This document shows, piece after piece, positions 1 to 6,672 of a stretch of 42,257 nucleotides of DNA (its first letter is position 1; each line of letters begins with the position of its first letter). Made by a program: the position numbers and the translations under genes. The DNA is from Kiritimatiellia bacterium. GTDB lineage: Bacteria > Verrucomicrobiota > Kiritimatiellia > RFP12 > UBA1067. Where the stretch lies: contig JAFSTA010000097.1 in assembly GCA_017450695.1 (NCBI GenBank), positions 1 to 42,257 of the forward strand, given 5' to 3'. The notes beneath the pieces were generated by a model. That model was not told the origin of the DNA. It saw only the letters and a program-made list of their open reading frames with translations, and made no database searches.

Positions 1-46
1 AGCGGCGGACGGGTGGCGGGTAGCGTGTGGCTTGGTTGTTGTGAAA

Positions 47-90
47 TCGAAAGCGCTCGATAGCTGTCGATAGCTATCGAGTGCTTTCGA
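47..90. repeat. Near-perfect 19-bp inverted repeat (palindromic element)
   Basis: The arms at 47-65 and 72-90 match at 18 of 19 positions around a 6-nt centre, and each arm contains CTCGATAGCT. It lies downstream of the minus-strand RpiB-like gene and could fold at the 3' end of that transcript, but no T-run follows, so it is not a standard intrinsic terminator. The word ATCGAAAGC recurs as a degenerate tandem repeat at 16656-16711. Confidence 0.75.
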
Positions 91-148
91 GAACGTCACG
101 CGACGGAGTGCGACCGCTTTTTAGCTGGCGCGAGACGCCCCGCCGCTT

Positions 149-685
149 TCAGTCGCGGAGTTCTTCGACTTTCTGGGCGGCTTCGCGCAGGAAGTCGTTG
201 TTTTCCGCGAAGGGCGTGGAGAGGAATGCGTCCACGGCCTCGTTCGCCTTTTGGCGGTCACCCCAATACCGGTTACCCATGCAGAGGACATTCGCGTTGT
301 TGATGGTGCGGCAGGCTTTCGTGGATTCCACCGACTCGACGACGGACGCGCGGATTCCCTTGAAGTGGTTCGCCGTGATCGCCACGCCCATCCCGGTTCC
401 GCAGAAGAGGATTGCGCGGGTCGCTTCCCCGCGTTGGATGGCCTTGCATGCGCGGGTGGCGGCTTCGTAGTAGGGGACGGTCTCGCCGCCCTTTTTCGTG
501 CCGAGATCCACGACCGTATATCCGGTCGCGCGAAGATGCTCGACGATGGAATCCTTCAGCGGCAGACCGGAGGGATCGGATGACACGAGGAGAACCTTGT
601 CGTTGGCAACCGGTTTTTCGGCGGAGACGGCAACCGTGGCGACGGTGGCAGCTCCGAGGGTGGCGAGAAATGATCTGCGATTCAT
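149..685 (-). CDS. RpiB/LacA/LacB-family sugar-phosphate isomerase-like protein with Tat-like leader
   Basis: The 178-residue product belongs to the RpiB/LacAB fold, which interconverts ribose-5-phosphate and ribulose-5-phosphate or related sugar phosphates. The family signature CGTGMG is at residues 95-100, with the likely catalytic Cys95, followed by ANHFKGIRA, which supplies the conserved His and phosphate-binding Arg. The N-terminus, MNRRSFLATLGAATVATVAVSA, is a twin-arginine-type leader with an AxA-like cleavage site, which is odd for an enzyme that normally acts on cytoplasmic sugar phosphates. AAAGGAAA precedes the ATG. The gene follows phosphofructokinase on the same strand after 66 nt containing a 10-bp hairpin, so the two may be co-transcribed. 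The fold is secure; export and substrate are inference. It could instead be an exported isomerase-like protein with another substrate. Confidence 0.82.
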   Translation of the reverse strand: MNRRSFLATLGAATVATVAVSAEKPVANDKVLLVSSDPSGLPLKDSIVEHLRATGYTVVDLGTKKGGETVPYYEAATRACKAIQRGEATRAILFCGTGMGVAITANHFKGIRASVVESVESTKACRTINNANVLCMGNRYWGDRQKANEAVDAFLSTPFAENNDFLREAAQKVEELRD

Positions 686-711
686 GTGTTTCCTTTCTTG
701 TGCGGTGTTGC

Positions 712-739
712 CGGATTCCGGTATCGTCGCCGGAATCCG
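712..739 (-). other. Intercistronic hairpin between pfk and the rpiB-like gene
   Basis: CGGATTCCGG at 712-721 and CCGGAATCCG at 730-739 form a perfect 10-bp stem with an 8-nt loop. It sits between the phosphofructokinase stop and the RpiB-like start. No T-run follows on the minus strand, so an mRNA processing or stability element is more likely than a terminator. Confidence 0.7.
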
Positions 740-751
740 TGTGATGATGCG

Positions 752-2116
752 TTAGGGCAGGACCGCGTCGGCGACCTTTGTATGCCCGTTGAAATAGACG
801 GCCTGTCCGGTCGCGTCCATCAGGGCGCGCCAGAGGTCGCTGGAAAGGCTGACTTTCTGCCGCTCCAGCGTGGCGAGCTTGATCGGCACGAGCGTGTACC
901 AGTCGTTCTGGTTGCCGACCACGCAGTCGGTCCGTCCCGCCATCGCGGCGTGTACGGCGTTTCTCGCGAGCATGTAGCAGCGGATGGCGTCGGTTCCGCG
1001 CGCGGGAACGCTACGGATCGTGTAACTCGGATCAAAGTACTTGACGGACGCGATCTGATTCGTTTCCTGAAAATACGTGGTGATGCGGTTTTTCAGGAAT
1101 TCGCCGATGTCCTTCTTCAGGATGTTTCCGGATGCATCCTTGCGGATCGGTTCGTCGGCGATCAGCTTCTGTCCCGCACCTTCCGCCACGACAATCACGC
1201 AGTGGTCTTTGCCCGAGCGGAAACGGCGGTTGAGCGCTTCCAGCAGTCCGTGTTTGCCGTCCAGCTCGAAGTCCAGTTCGGGAATCAGGCAGAAGTTGAC
1301 GACGGGATTCGCCAGCGTCGCGTAGGCCGCGATGAACCCGGAATCGCGCCCCATCAGCTTGACCAGGCCGATCCCGTTGAACGTGCCTTTCGCCTCGGTG
1401 TGCGCGGCGCGGATGATGTTGGTCGCCTCCAGCACCGCCGTCTCGAACCCGAACGAGCGGCCGACGAACTGCAGGTCGTTGTCGATTGTCTTGGGGATGC
1501 CCACCACGCTGATGTTCAGTTTCCGCTCTTTGCACTCCATCGCGATGTCGTGCGCGCAACGGAGAGAACCATCCCCGCCCACGCAGAACAGCAGGTTGAT
1601 GTTCATGCGGACAAGCGTATCGACAATCTCGCCCGTGTCCTGTTGCCCCCGGGAGGAACCCAGCACTGTTCCGCCTTTCTCGTGGATCGTATCGACGCTG
1701 TCCGGATTCAGCATGATCGGTTCATACCCGTAGCGGGAAACCAGTCCGGCGTATCCGTAGCGGATTCCATAGATGGTACGGATGTTGTAATCGAATGTCA
1801 GGATTTCCACGAGTCCCTTGATTACGTGGTTCAGTCCGGGACACAACCCGCCGGCGGTGACAATCGCGACACGGCTCCAGGCGGGGTCGTGAAAAATCTT
1901 CTGGTGAGGTCCCGCACGCTCAAAGGAAGGTTCTTCTCCGAATTTCTTCGTCAGGAAGTGCAGGAACTTCTGGTTTTCCGTCACGATGATCCGTTCGTGA
2001 TCTTCGATGAAATCGCTGCGGTTGCGGATCGGCGAGGGGATTTTGCATTCCCCCAGTTTCTCGACATCCAGCGTGTATTCCTGCGGGTTGGAAAGAATTC
2101 TCTCTAGAAAAGACAT
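752..2116 (-). CDS. pfkA: 6-phosphofructokinase, long PPi-PFK-like clade with ATP-type residue
   Basis: The 454-residue protein phosphorylates fructose-6-phosphate in glycolysis. Motifs run in order: TAGGLCPGLN at 88-96, GGDGSLR from 180, PKTIDND at 208-214 and, further on, KLMGRDSGF. Gly183 in GGDGS is the residue associated with ATP use (PPi enzymes carry Asp there), while Lys209 in PKTIDND is shared with PPi-dependent enzymes. This Gly/Lys combination is known from the long ATP-PFKs of plants and trypanosomatids, so ATP is the better guess for the donor. An N-terminal extension of about 80 residues precedes the core, as usual for this clade. AAAGGAG precedes the ATG and a good promoter lies just upstream. 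The RpiB-like gene follows on the same strand. Confidence 0.92.
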   Translation of the reverse strand: MSFLERILSNPQEYTLDVEKLGECKIPSPIRNRSDFIEDHERIIVTENQKFLHFLTKKFGEEPSFERAGPHQKIFHDPAWSRVAIVTAGGLCPGLNHVIKGLVEILTFDYNIRTIYGIRYGYAGLVSRYGYEPIMLNPDSVDTIHEKGGTVLGSSRGQQDTGEIVDTLVRMNINLLFCVGGDGSLRCAHDIAMECKERKLNISVVGIPKTIDNDLQFVGRSFGFETAVLEATNIIRAAHTEAKGTFNGIGLVKLMGRDSGFIAAYATLANPVVNFCLIPELDFELDGKHGLLEALNRRFRSGKDHCVIVVAEGAGQKLIADEPIRKDASGNILKKDIGEFLKNRITTYFQETNQIASVKYFDPSYTIRSVPARGTDAIRCYMLARNAVHAAMAGRTDCVVGNQNDWYTLVPIKLATLERQKVSLSSDLWRALMDATGQAVYFNGHTKVADAVLP

Positions 2117-2150
2117 GGCACTCCTTTCAATCAGTTCGAAAACGCAATCC

Positions 2151-2178
2151 AGTATAGGGATTTGCCTAAAAAATTCAA
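2151..2178 (-). promoter_or_regulatory. Sigma70-type promoter for pfk
   Basis: On the minus strand TTGAAT (2178-2173) and TATACT (2156-2151) are separated by 16 nt. Transcription would start about 30 nt before the ATG, leaving room for the AAAGGAG ribosome site. Confidence 0.65.
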
Positions 2179-2201
2179 GGGAAAAAGAAGGCGCTACGCG
2201 G

Positions 2202-2312
2202 GGGCGCGCGCTACGCGCCAGCTGAGAAGCTGGGAGGCGAGAGATAAGTAGCGGCTGCGCCGCCTAAGTGACCTTACGGCCTAAATGGGGCTGGCGCCCC
2301 TAAGTTGACTTA
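2202..2312 (+). repeat. Composite palindrome-string element, copy 1
   Basis: Part A is a CGCG hairpin followed by CCAGCTGAGAAGCTG (about 2202-2240). Part B is a chain of hairpins punctuated by TAAGT or TAAAT: TAAGT at 2245, GCGGC-TGC-GCCGC at 2251-2263, TAAGT at 2265, a GACC-TTAC-GGCC hairpin at 2270-2281, TAAAT at 2282, GGGGC-TGGC-GCCCC at 2287-2300, TAAGT at 2301, then an inverted ACTTAG. Copies 2 and 3, in the same orientation, are at 13519-13630 and 22080-22223. Confidence 0.8.
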
Positions 2313-2811
2313 GAGAAGAAACGGCACTGGGATTCGTCTCGTGGCCCGCGTGTAGCATTTCCGGAAAATCCGGCTTACCCGACTTACCCAGCTTAGCACG
2401 CTTACCACGCTTGCCCGGTTAAAGGCAAGACGGGGACATGGAAACAACAGAAACAACATCGAGAACAACTTGAATCGGGACGGCTCGCAACCGCGAGCCG
2501 GATGGGAACCGTCGCGCGGTTGCGCGACGACCGCCGGCGAGTTGTCGATCCGTTGTTTGAGTTGTCGTCCTATTTCCTTCCCTCTCCGAAACTCCGAGAC
2601 TCCCCGAAGCGAAAGCAATGGGCAGTCAGAAGGATTTGCCTCGCGCAGAGACGCGGAGCCGCAAGGGGAGGGTCGCGCCCCGTCGCGACCGCATTGCGTT
2701 TCCGGCATATCCGGAATGTCAGGAAAATCCGATTTGTCCGGCTTACCACGCTTGCCCGGCTTCCCCGACTAACTTCAAAGCTGGCAGCCTCCCCAATAGC
2801 TAATGGTCAGG
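2313..2811. other. Gene-free repeat mosaic
   Basis: I see no coding region. There are degenerate runs of CGGCTTACC/CACGCTTACC (2370-2420 and 2740-2770), a GGAAACAACAGAAACAACA run (2440-2470), an 8-bp hairpin (2481-2500), a 7-bp hairpin GTCGCGC-GGTT-GCGCGAC (2511-2528), a block at 2582-2618 that recurs almost unchanged at 14240-14276, a CGCAGAGACGCGGAG word and the hairpin GGTCGCG-ccccgt-CGCGACC (2671-2690). Confidence 0.7.
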
Positions 2812-3663
2812 TCAGGGGAGGAGCTGGATGCCGCCGATTTCCTTGGCCCAGTCGAACGCCTGTTTCCAGAAATTGCAGGTGAAGCCGACCGCGCCGAGCA
2901 TCTTGGCTTGTTCTAGGTCTTTCTTCGAGTTGACGCCGTAGAGGCGGAACTCCAGACCGGCGGCGCGGATGGCGTCGGCATCCGCGCGCGTCATCACGCC
3001 GTAGGTCGATCCGCATCCCGGGCAGAACACCTCAATTCCGGCGGCTTTGCATTTCGCCGCGTATTCCGTTGCCTGGAAAGTCGTTCCTCGTTTCAGTCCC
3101 ACCAGCCAGACCGTGCGGTATTTCGGATAACGCGACTTGAAATCCTTCAGCGCGGTGTAGTGGAACGAGGAAACGACGATGTTCGTCTCCGATAGTCCGG
3201 CTCTTTGAACCGCCGCTTCGAAGAGGTCTGCGTACTGCGGTGAGTACCCTTTGATTTCCGCCTGCAATACGCCGTGCTTCGGCACGACAGCCAGAACCTG
3301 GTCGAGTAGGGGAATGCGGTAGGTTTTCGGTAATCCGTCTGTTGTCCCAAGGTTTAGAGTCGCGACCTCTTCTTTCGTCAGATCCGCGATCTTTTTTTTG
3401 CATCCGGTGTATTTCTTCAGCTCGCCTTCGGCATGGATGCAGACCATTTGTCCGGCTTTCGTGTGATGGAAGTCGGTCTCGACCCACGTCGCTCCCGATT
3501 GGTATGCGCGACTGATGGCCTCGACGGTGTTTTGTGGCACATCCTTGTCCCACATACCTCGATGCGCAATGTTACGCATCACCAAGGGTTGTCCCGCCAG
3601 CGCGGGAAGGATGGATGCCGTGGCGCAAAGCCCAACGCAAACGATTGTGAGAATCTGATTCAT
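2812..3663 (-). CDS. Secreted glycerophosphodiester phosphodiesterase family protein
   Basis: The 283-residue protein starts with a signal peptide ending near ALAGQ (residues 1-24), so it should act outside the cytoplasmic membrane. The GDPD TIM-barrel motifs are present: HRG with His34, QNT at 44-46 where ENT is usual, the metal-binding pair Glu62 and Asp64 in WVETD, and His77. The usual HD pair at the second histidine is HA here, so Asp is missing. An AEIKG strand near residue 155 also fits the fold. The family hydrolyses glycerophosphodiesters to glycerol-3-phosphate and an alcohol. AAAGGAAA precedes the ATG. It stands alone between repeat-rich spacers. Family is secure; substrate is not known. 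Confidence 0.85.
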   Translation of the reverse strand: MNQILTIVCVGLCATASILPALAGQPLVMRNIAHRGMWDKDVPQNTVEAISRAYQSGATWVETDFHHTKAGQMVCIHAEGELKKYTGCKKKIADLTKEEVATLNLGTTDGLPKTYRIPLLDQVLAVVPKHGVLQAEIKGYSPQYADLFEAAVQRAGLSETNIVVSSFHYTALKDFKSRYPKYRTVWLVGLKRGTTFQATEYAAKCKAAGIEVFCPGCGSTYGVMTRADADAIRAAGLEFRLYGVNSKKDLEQAKMLGAVGFTCNFWKQAFDWAKEIGGIQLLP

Positions 3664-3731
3664 CGTGTGTTTCCTTTCATTTTGTTAAACGAACATTCCT
3701 CTTGCCTTACCAGTAAGTTGGCTTGGGAAGC

Positions 3732-3783
3732 GAGGCGCTTCGCGCCAGCTGAGAAGCGGGGTGCTTCGCGCCAGCTGAGAAGA
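3732..3783 (+). repeat. Tandem pair of family-A repeat (CGCTTCGCGCCAGCTGAGAAG)
   Basis: Two tandem copies of a GCTTCGCGCCAGCTGAGAAG word lie upstream of the glycerophosphodiesterase gene. The same word occurs in the composite elements and at several other spacers. The rest of 3664-3933 holds AAGCCGG/TAAGCCGG runs and an imperfect GGTCGCG-acgggg hairpin at about 3860-3880, with no gene. Confidence 0.7.
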
Positions 3784-3933
3784 TGAGAAGCGTGGTAGGC
3801 GTGTTAAGCCGGGAAAACCGTGTAAGCCGGATAGGCCGGAAAAACCGGATCAGCATTGCGGTCGCGACGGGGTGCGCCCCTCCCCTCTCGAACTTTGAAC
3901 GCATCGGCATGGGTTCGTCTTCGGTGTTGCCGG

Positions 3934-4878
3934 CTACCGCCAGGTGAAGGTACCGTCGGCGGAGATTTCCGCTTCACGCTGGAAGTCGATCAGGAGGCTT
4001 CCGGAACAATGGCCGTAGGGATAATCCGCGAAGACGGGGCAGGGGAGCGAGGTTGCGAATGTCTCGAAGAATTGGTTCAAATTGGTGTGGTCCTCTCCCG
4101 TATGACGGAAATCGGCGAAGACCACCGCTGCCGCGTCCTTCAGAAAACCCGCGTCGCGCATCTCCAGAAGTTGCGACTTGAGCTGGTCAACGGGATAGTT
4201 GGCGGTACACTCGAAAAAGACAATGCGCCCCGCCGTCGAAGGGGCGATTCCCTTTTGGAAGAGATGGTGCATCCGTGTCACGTGCCCACCCATCGGAAGT
4301 CCTTTTGCCGTCCCCGACTTGAGTACCTTGACCTGGAGTGTTGGAAGCGGCGCACCGGCTAGCATCTTTCCGAACCAGTTGCGTGCCTTGGCTGTCCAGC
4401 TCCCGAACGAGGAGAGCATCGGTCCGGTATAGGGATGCCCGATCTGTTTTGCGAGCATTGTGTTGACGAGCAGCGTGACGTCGCTGAACCCGATGACCCG
4501 CATGTTGCGCGAACGCAGTTTCTCCCAGTCGATCAGCCCGATGACATCCGCCGCGCCCTTGCCGCCGCGTGAAAAGAGGAGGAGGTCGATTTCCGGATCG
4601 AGCCAGGCCTTCTCGAAAAGCCGTGCGCGCGTCTCGGCTGGTGCGACCTTCGGACCTTGCACGTTCGGCATGACCTTCACGCGGTATCCGGCGGAGACGA
4701 TCAGGTTTGTTCCGCAATCGAATTTCTCTTTCGGGAGAATGCTTGATATCGACACGATACCGACCGTCTTCACGTCGGCGGGGAACAGATTACCCACCTT
4801 GTTCTTCATTCCCATCTCCGAGCCCATCGCTGCCCACGCGCACAACGTGCTCATGCCCCAAAACATCCAATGCTTCAT
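3934..4878 (-). CDS. Secreted LD-carboxypeptidase-like peptidase (family S66)
   Basis: The product has 314 residues. The ATG at 4878 is chosen because AGGAGAG lies just upstream and a signal peptide follows (MKHWMFWGMSTLCAWAAMGS); the open frame continues far upstream, but only antisense to prfA. Family S66 enzymes remove the terminal D-alanine from L,D-linked peptidoglycan peptides or cleave related peptides, using a Ser-Glu-His triad. Ser132 in GFSDVT, Glu223 in FFECT and His290 in YGHCSG fit that triad. SRGGKGA corresponds to the usual RGGYG loop, with Lys in place of Tyr. The predicted location is the periplasm or surface, with a role in peptidoglycan turnover. A microcin C7 self-immunity (MccF-like) role is an alternative within the family. 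Confidence 0.85.
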   Translation of the reverse strand: MKHWMFWGMSTLCAWAAMGSEMGMKNKVGNLFPADVKTVGIVSISSILPKEKFDCGTNLIVSAGYRVKVMPNVQGPKVAPAETRARLFEKAWLDPEIDLLLFSRGGKGAADVIGLIDWEKLRSRNMRVIGFSDVTLLVNTMLAKQIGHPYTGPMLSSFGSWTAKARNWFGKMLAGAPLPTLQVKVLKSGTAKGLPMGGHVTRMHHLFQKGIAPSTAGRIVFFECTANYPVDQLKSQLLEMRDAGFLKDAAAVVFADFRHTGEDHTNLNQFFETFATSLPCPVFADYPYGHCSGSLLIDFQREAEISADGTFTWR

Positions 4879-5037
4879 CTCCAACTCTCCTGATTTCTTG
4901 GTGTCGATTCTCATCCGGAAGTGCCAAGAATCGGCGGGGAAATCTGTCGAACCACATGAAAAAACCACTTTAGCAAACCATACCACACCCGTCAATGATG
5001 AATCCCGCCCAAAAGCGAATTTCGTATTCATTCTGTC

Positions 5038-5066
5038 TTGATTCTGCCGGTGGGATTCGGTATAAT
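5038..5066 (+). promoter_or_regulatory. Strong sigma70-type promoter for rpmE-prfA
   Basis: TTGATT (5038-5043) and a consensus TATAAT (5061-5066) are 17 nt apart. The expected start near 5073 gives a leader of about 75 nt. Confidence 0.85.
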
Positions 5067-5096
5067 TACCCTTTTGTTTGTGGTTGCCGGAGGATT

Positions 5097-5110
5097 TCGG
5101 CGATCGCCGA
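5097..5110 (+). promoter_or_regulatory. 14-bp palindrome in the L31 leader
   Basis: TCGGCGATCGCCGA is a perfect palindrome in the 5' leader, flanked by GCCGG and GCCGCC. It could be an RNA hairpin for autogenous control by L31, as known in other bacteria, or a DNA operator. No known L31 leader motif is recognised. Confidence 0.45.
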
Positions 5111-5148
5111 GACGGTAGGAGCCGCCTCACAAAGGAAGGAGAAAGAAG

Positions 5149-5373
5149 ATGAAAGAAGGAATTCACCCTGAGTATCAAGATGCGACCATTACCTGCGCTT
5201 GCGGGAATGTGATCCATACCCGTTCCACGCGCAAGACGATGAACGTCAACACCTGCGCCGCTTGCCACCCTTATTTCACGGGCGCGCAGACGATGGTTGA
5301 CACGGAAGGCCGCGTCGATGCGTTCCGTAAGCGTTACGCGAATTTCAACCTTTCCGCGAAGGCGAAGAAATAA
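5149..5373 (+). CDS. rpmE: 50S ribosomal protein L31 (bL31, zinc-binding form)
   Basis: This 74-residue protein matches bL31 in length and sequence: MKEGIHPEY at the start, the CxC pair in TCACGNVIHTRST, the CAACHPYFTG motif and FRKRY near the end. Four cysteines (CxC plus CxxC) identify the zinc-binding C+ form. It binds the 50S subunit near the central protuberance and bridges to the 30S. AAGGAAGGAG precedes the ATG. prfA follows after only 15 nt, a common bacterial arrangement, so the two form one transcription unit from the promoter at 5038-5066. Confidence 0.97.
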   Translation: MKEGIHPEYQDATITCACGNVIHTRSTRKTMNVNTCAACHPYFTGAQTMVDTEGRVDAFRKRYANFNLSAKAKK

Positions 5374-5388
5374 CCCCACGTTCGCTCG

Positions 5389-6477
5389 ATGATACCGAAG
5401 GAACAAATACAGCGCGTCCTGGAGAAGATCAAATCCTGTGAAGCGGATTTGTCGGATCCGGGCGTGCTGGGGAATCCCAAGCTGTACCGCGAAAAAGTTC
5501 GCGAACACGCTTCCTTGAAGAAACTGGAGAGCTCCGCGCAGAATTATTTCAAGCTGCTGGACGATCTGGAGGGGAATCGCGTGCTGCTCGCCGAGGAGTC
5601 GGATGCGGAGATGGCGCAGATGGCTCAGGAGGAGATCGCGAAGATCGAGGAGGCTTTGCCGCAGGCGGAGCGCGAGGTTCTGGTCTCGCTGTTGCCGCAG
5701 GACGCGGTGGATTCCCGGAACGCGGTATTCGAGGTGCGCGCCGGAACCGGCGGGGAAGAGGCGGCGCTTTTTGCCGCTGACCTCTTCCGCATGTATTCCC
5801 GCTACTGCGAATCGGTCGGATGGAAGATCAATGTCATGGATTCCAGTTCGACGGACATGGGCGGGTACAAGGAAATCGTTTTCACCGTCGTCGGCGAGGG
5901 ATCGTACGGCGCGTTCCGTTTCGAGAGCGGGGGCCACCGTGTCCAGCGCGTTCCCGTTACGGAGGCGCAGGGGCGGATTCATACTTCCGCCGCCACCGTC
6001 GTGGTCTTTCCCGAGGCAGACGAAGAGGACGATATTCAAATCCCGGAGTCTGAACTTCGGATCGATATTTTCTGCGCGGGCGGACATGGCGGACAAGGCG
6101 TGAACACGACCTATTCCGCAGTACGCATCACGCACCTGCCGACCGGCTTGGTCGCGCAGTGCCAGGACGAGCGGAGTCAGCACCGCAACAAGGAAAAGGC
6201 GATGGCGGTGTTGAAATCGCGTATCCTCGATATGCAGCGTCAGAAGGAAGAGGCGGAGTTGGGACAGAACCGGCTCAGCTTGCGCGGGTCTGGCGACCGT
6301 TCGCAACGGATTCGCACCTACAATTTCCCGCAGAATCGGATGACGGATCACCGAATCAACCTGACGCTTTATTCTCTCGACCGTATGATGGAAGGCGACA
6401 TGAAGGAACTCTTGGATTCCCTCCACGCCTTTGATGCCGACCAGCGGCTTAAGCAACAGTTCGAAAAAACGGTCTGA
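5389..6477 (+). CDS. prfA: Peptide chain release factor 1
   Basis: The 362-residue product is full length for RF1. It recognises UAA and UAG in the ribosomal A site and triggers peptide release. The stop-codon motif is PVT within RVPVTEAQGRIHTSA, which is the PxT form of RF1 and not the SPF form of RF2. The catalytic GGQ lies in GGHGGQGVNTTYSAVR, followed by CQDERSQHRNKEKA. The N-terminal helical domain is typical. It is 15 nt behind rpmE and has only a weak ribosome site of its own. A short hairpin with a T-run follows the stop. Confidence 0.97.
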   Translation: MIPKEQIQRVLEKIKSCEADLSDPGVLGNPKLYREKVREHASLKKLESSAQNYFKLLDDLEGNRVLLAEESDAEMAQMAQEEIAKIEEALPQAEREVLVSLLPQDAVDSRNAVFEVRAGTGGEEAALFAADLFRMYSRYCESVGWKINVMDSSSTDMGGYKEIVFTVVGEGSYGAFRFESGGHRVQRVPVTEAQGRIHTSAATVVVFPEADEEDDIQIPESELRIDIFCAGGHGGQGVNTTYSAVRITHLPTGLVAQCQDERSQHRNKEKAMAVLKSRILDMQRQKEEAELGQNRLSLRGSGDRSQRIRTYNFPQNRMTDHRINLTLYSLDRMMEGDMKELLDSLHAFDADQRLKQQFEKTV

Positions 6478-6487
6478 TTGTCTAGAG

Positions 6488-6509
6488 ACGGCACCAAGTG
6501 CGCCGTTTT
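6488..6509 (+). terminator. Possible weak intrinsic terminator after prfA
   Basis: ACGGC (6488-6492) pairs with GCCGT (6502-6506) and is followed by TTTTC. The stem is only 5 bp with a 9-nt loop, so termination would be weak. Confidence 0.4.
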
Positions 6510-6611
6510 CGAGTTTTGAGCGGGAAGGGCGTACCCCGTCCCGTCCTCACAGCTTTTCAGCTTGCCTGCTTCTCAGCTGGCGCAGGGTTCCAGTTGCGCG
6601 AATTCCGGTGT

Positions 6612-6639
6612 TTGAAAGGGAGAGGAATTGTGCTAGAAT
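6612..6639 (+). promoter_or_regulatory. Promoter for the GH27 gene
   Basis: TTGAAA (6612-6617) and TAGAAT (6634-6639) are 16 nt apart, about 30 nt before the ribosome site GGAGG (6662-6666). Confidence 0.6.
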
Positions 6640-6672
6640 GGGTTTCGTCTTTCATTCATACGGAGGTCACAG

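Noticed and set aside
686-2107. Long plus-strand open frame over the phosphofructokinase gene
   Set aside because: It is the reverse shadow of a clear PFK in GC-rich DNA and has no family pattern.
4879-6456. N-terminal extension of the LD-carboxypeptidase frame to 840 residues
   Set aside because: It reads antisense to rpmE and prfA, is rich in unlikely residues and precedes a good ribosome site and signal peptide at 4878.
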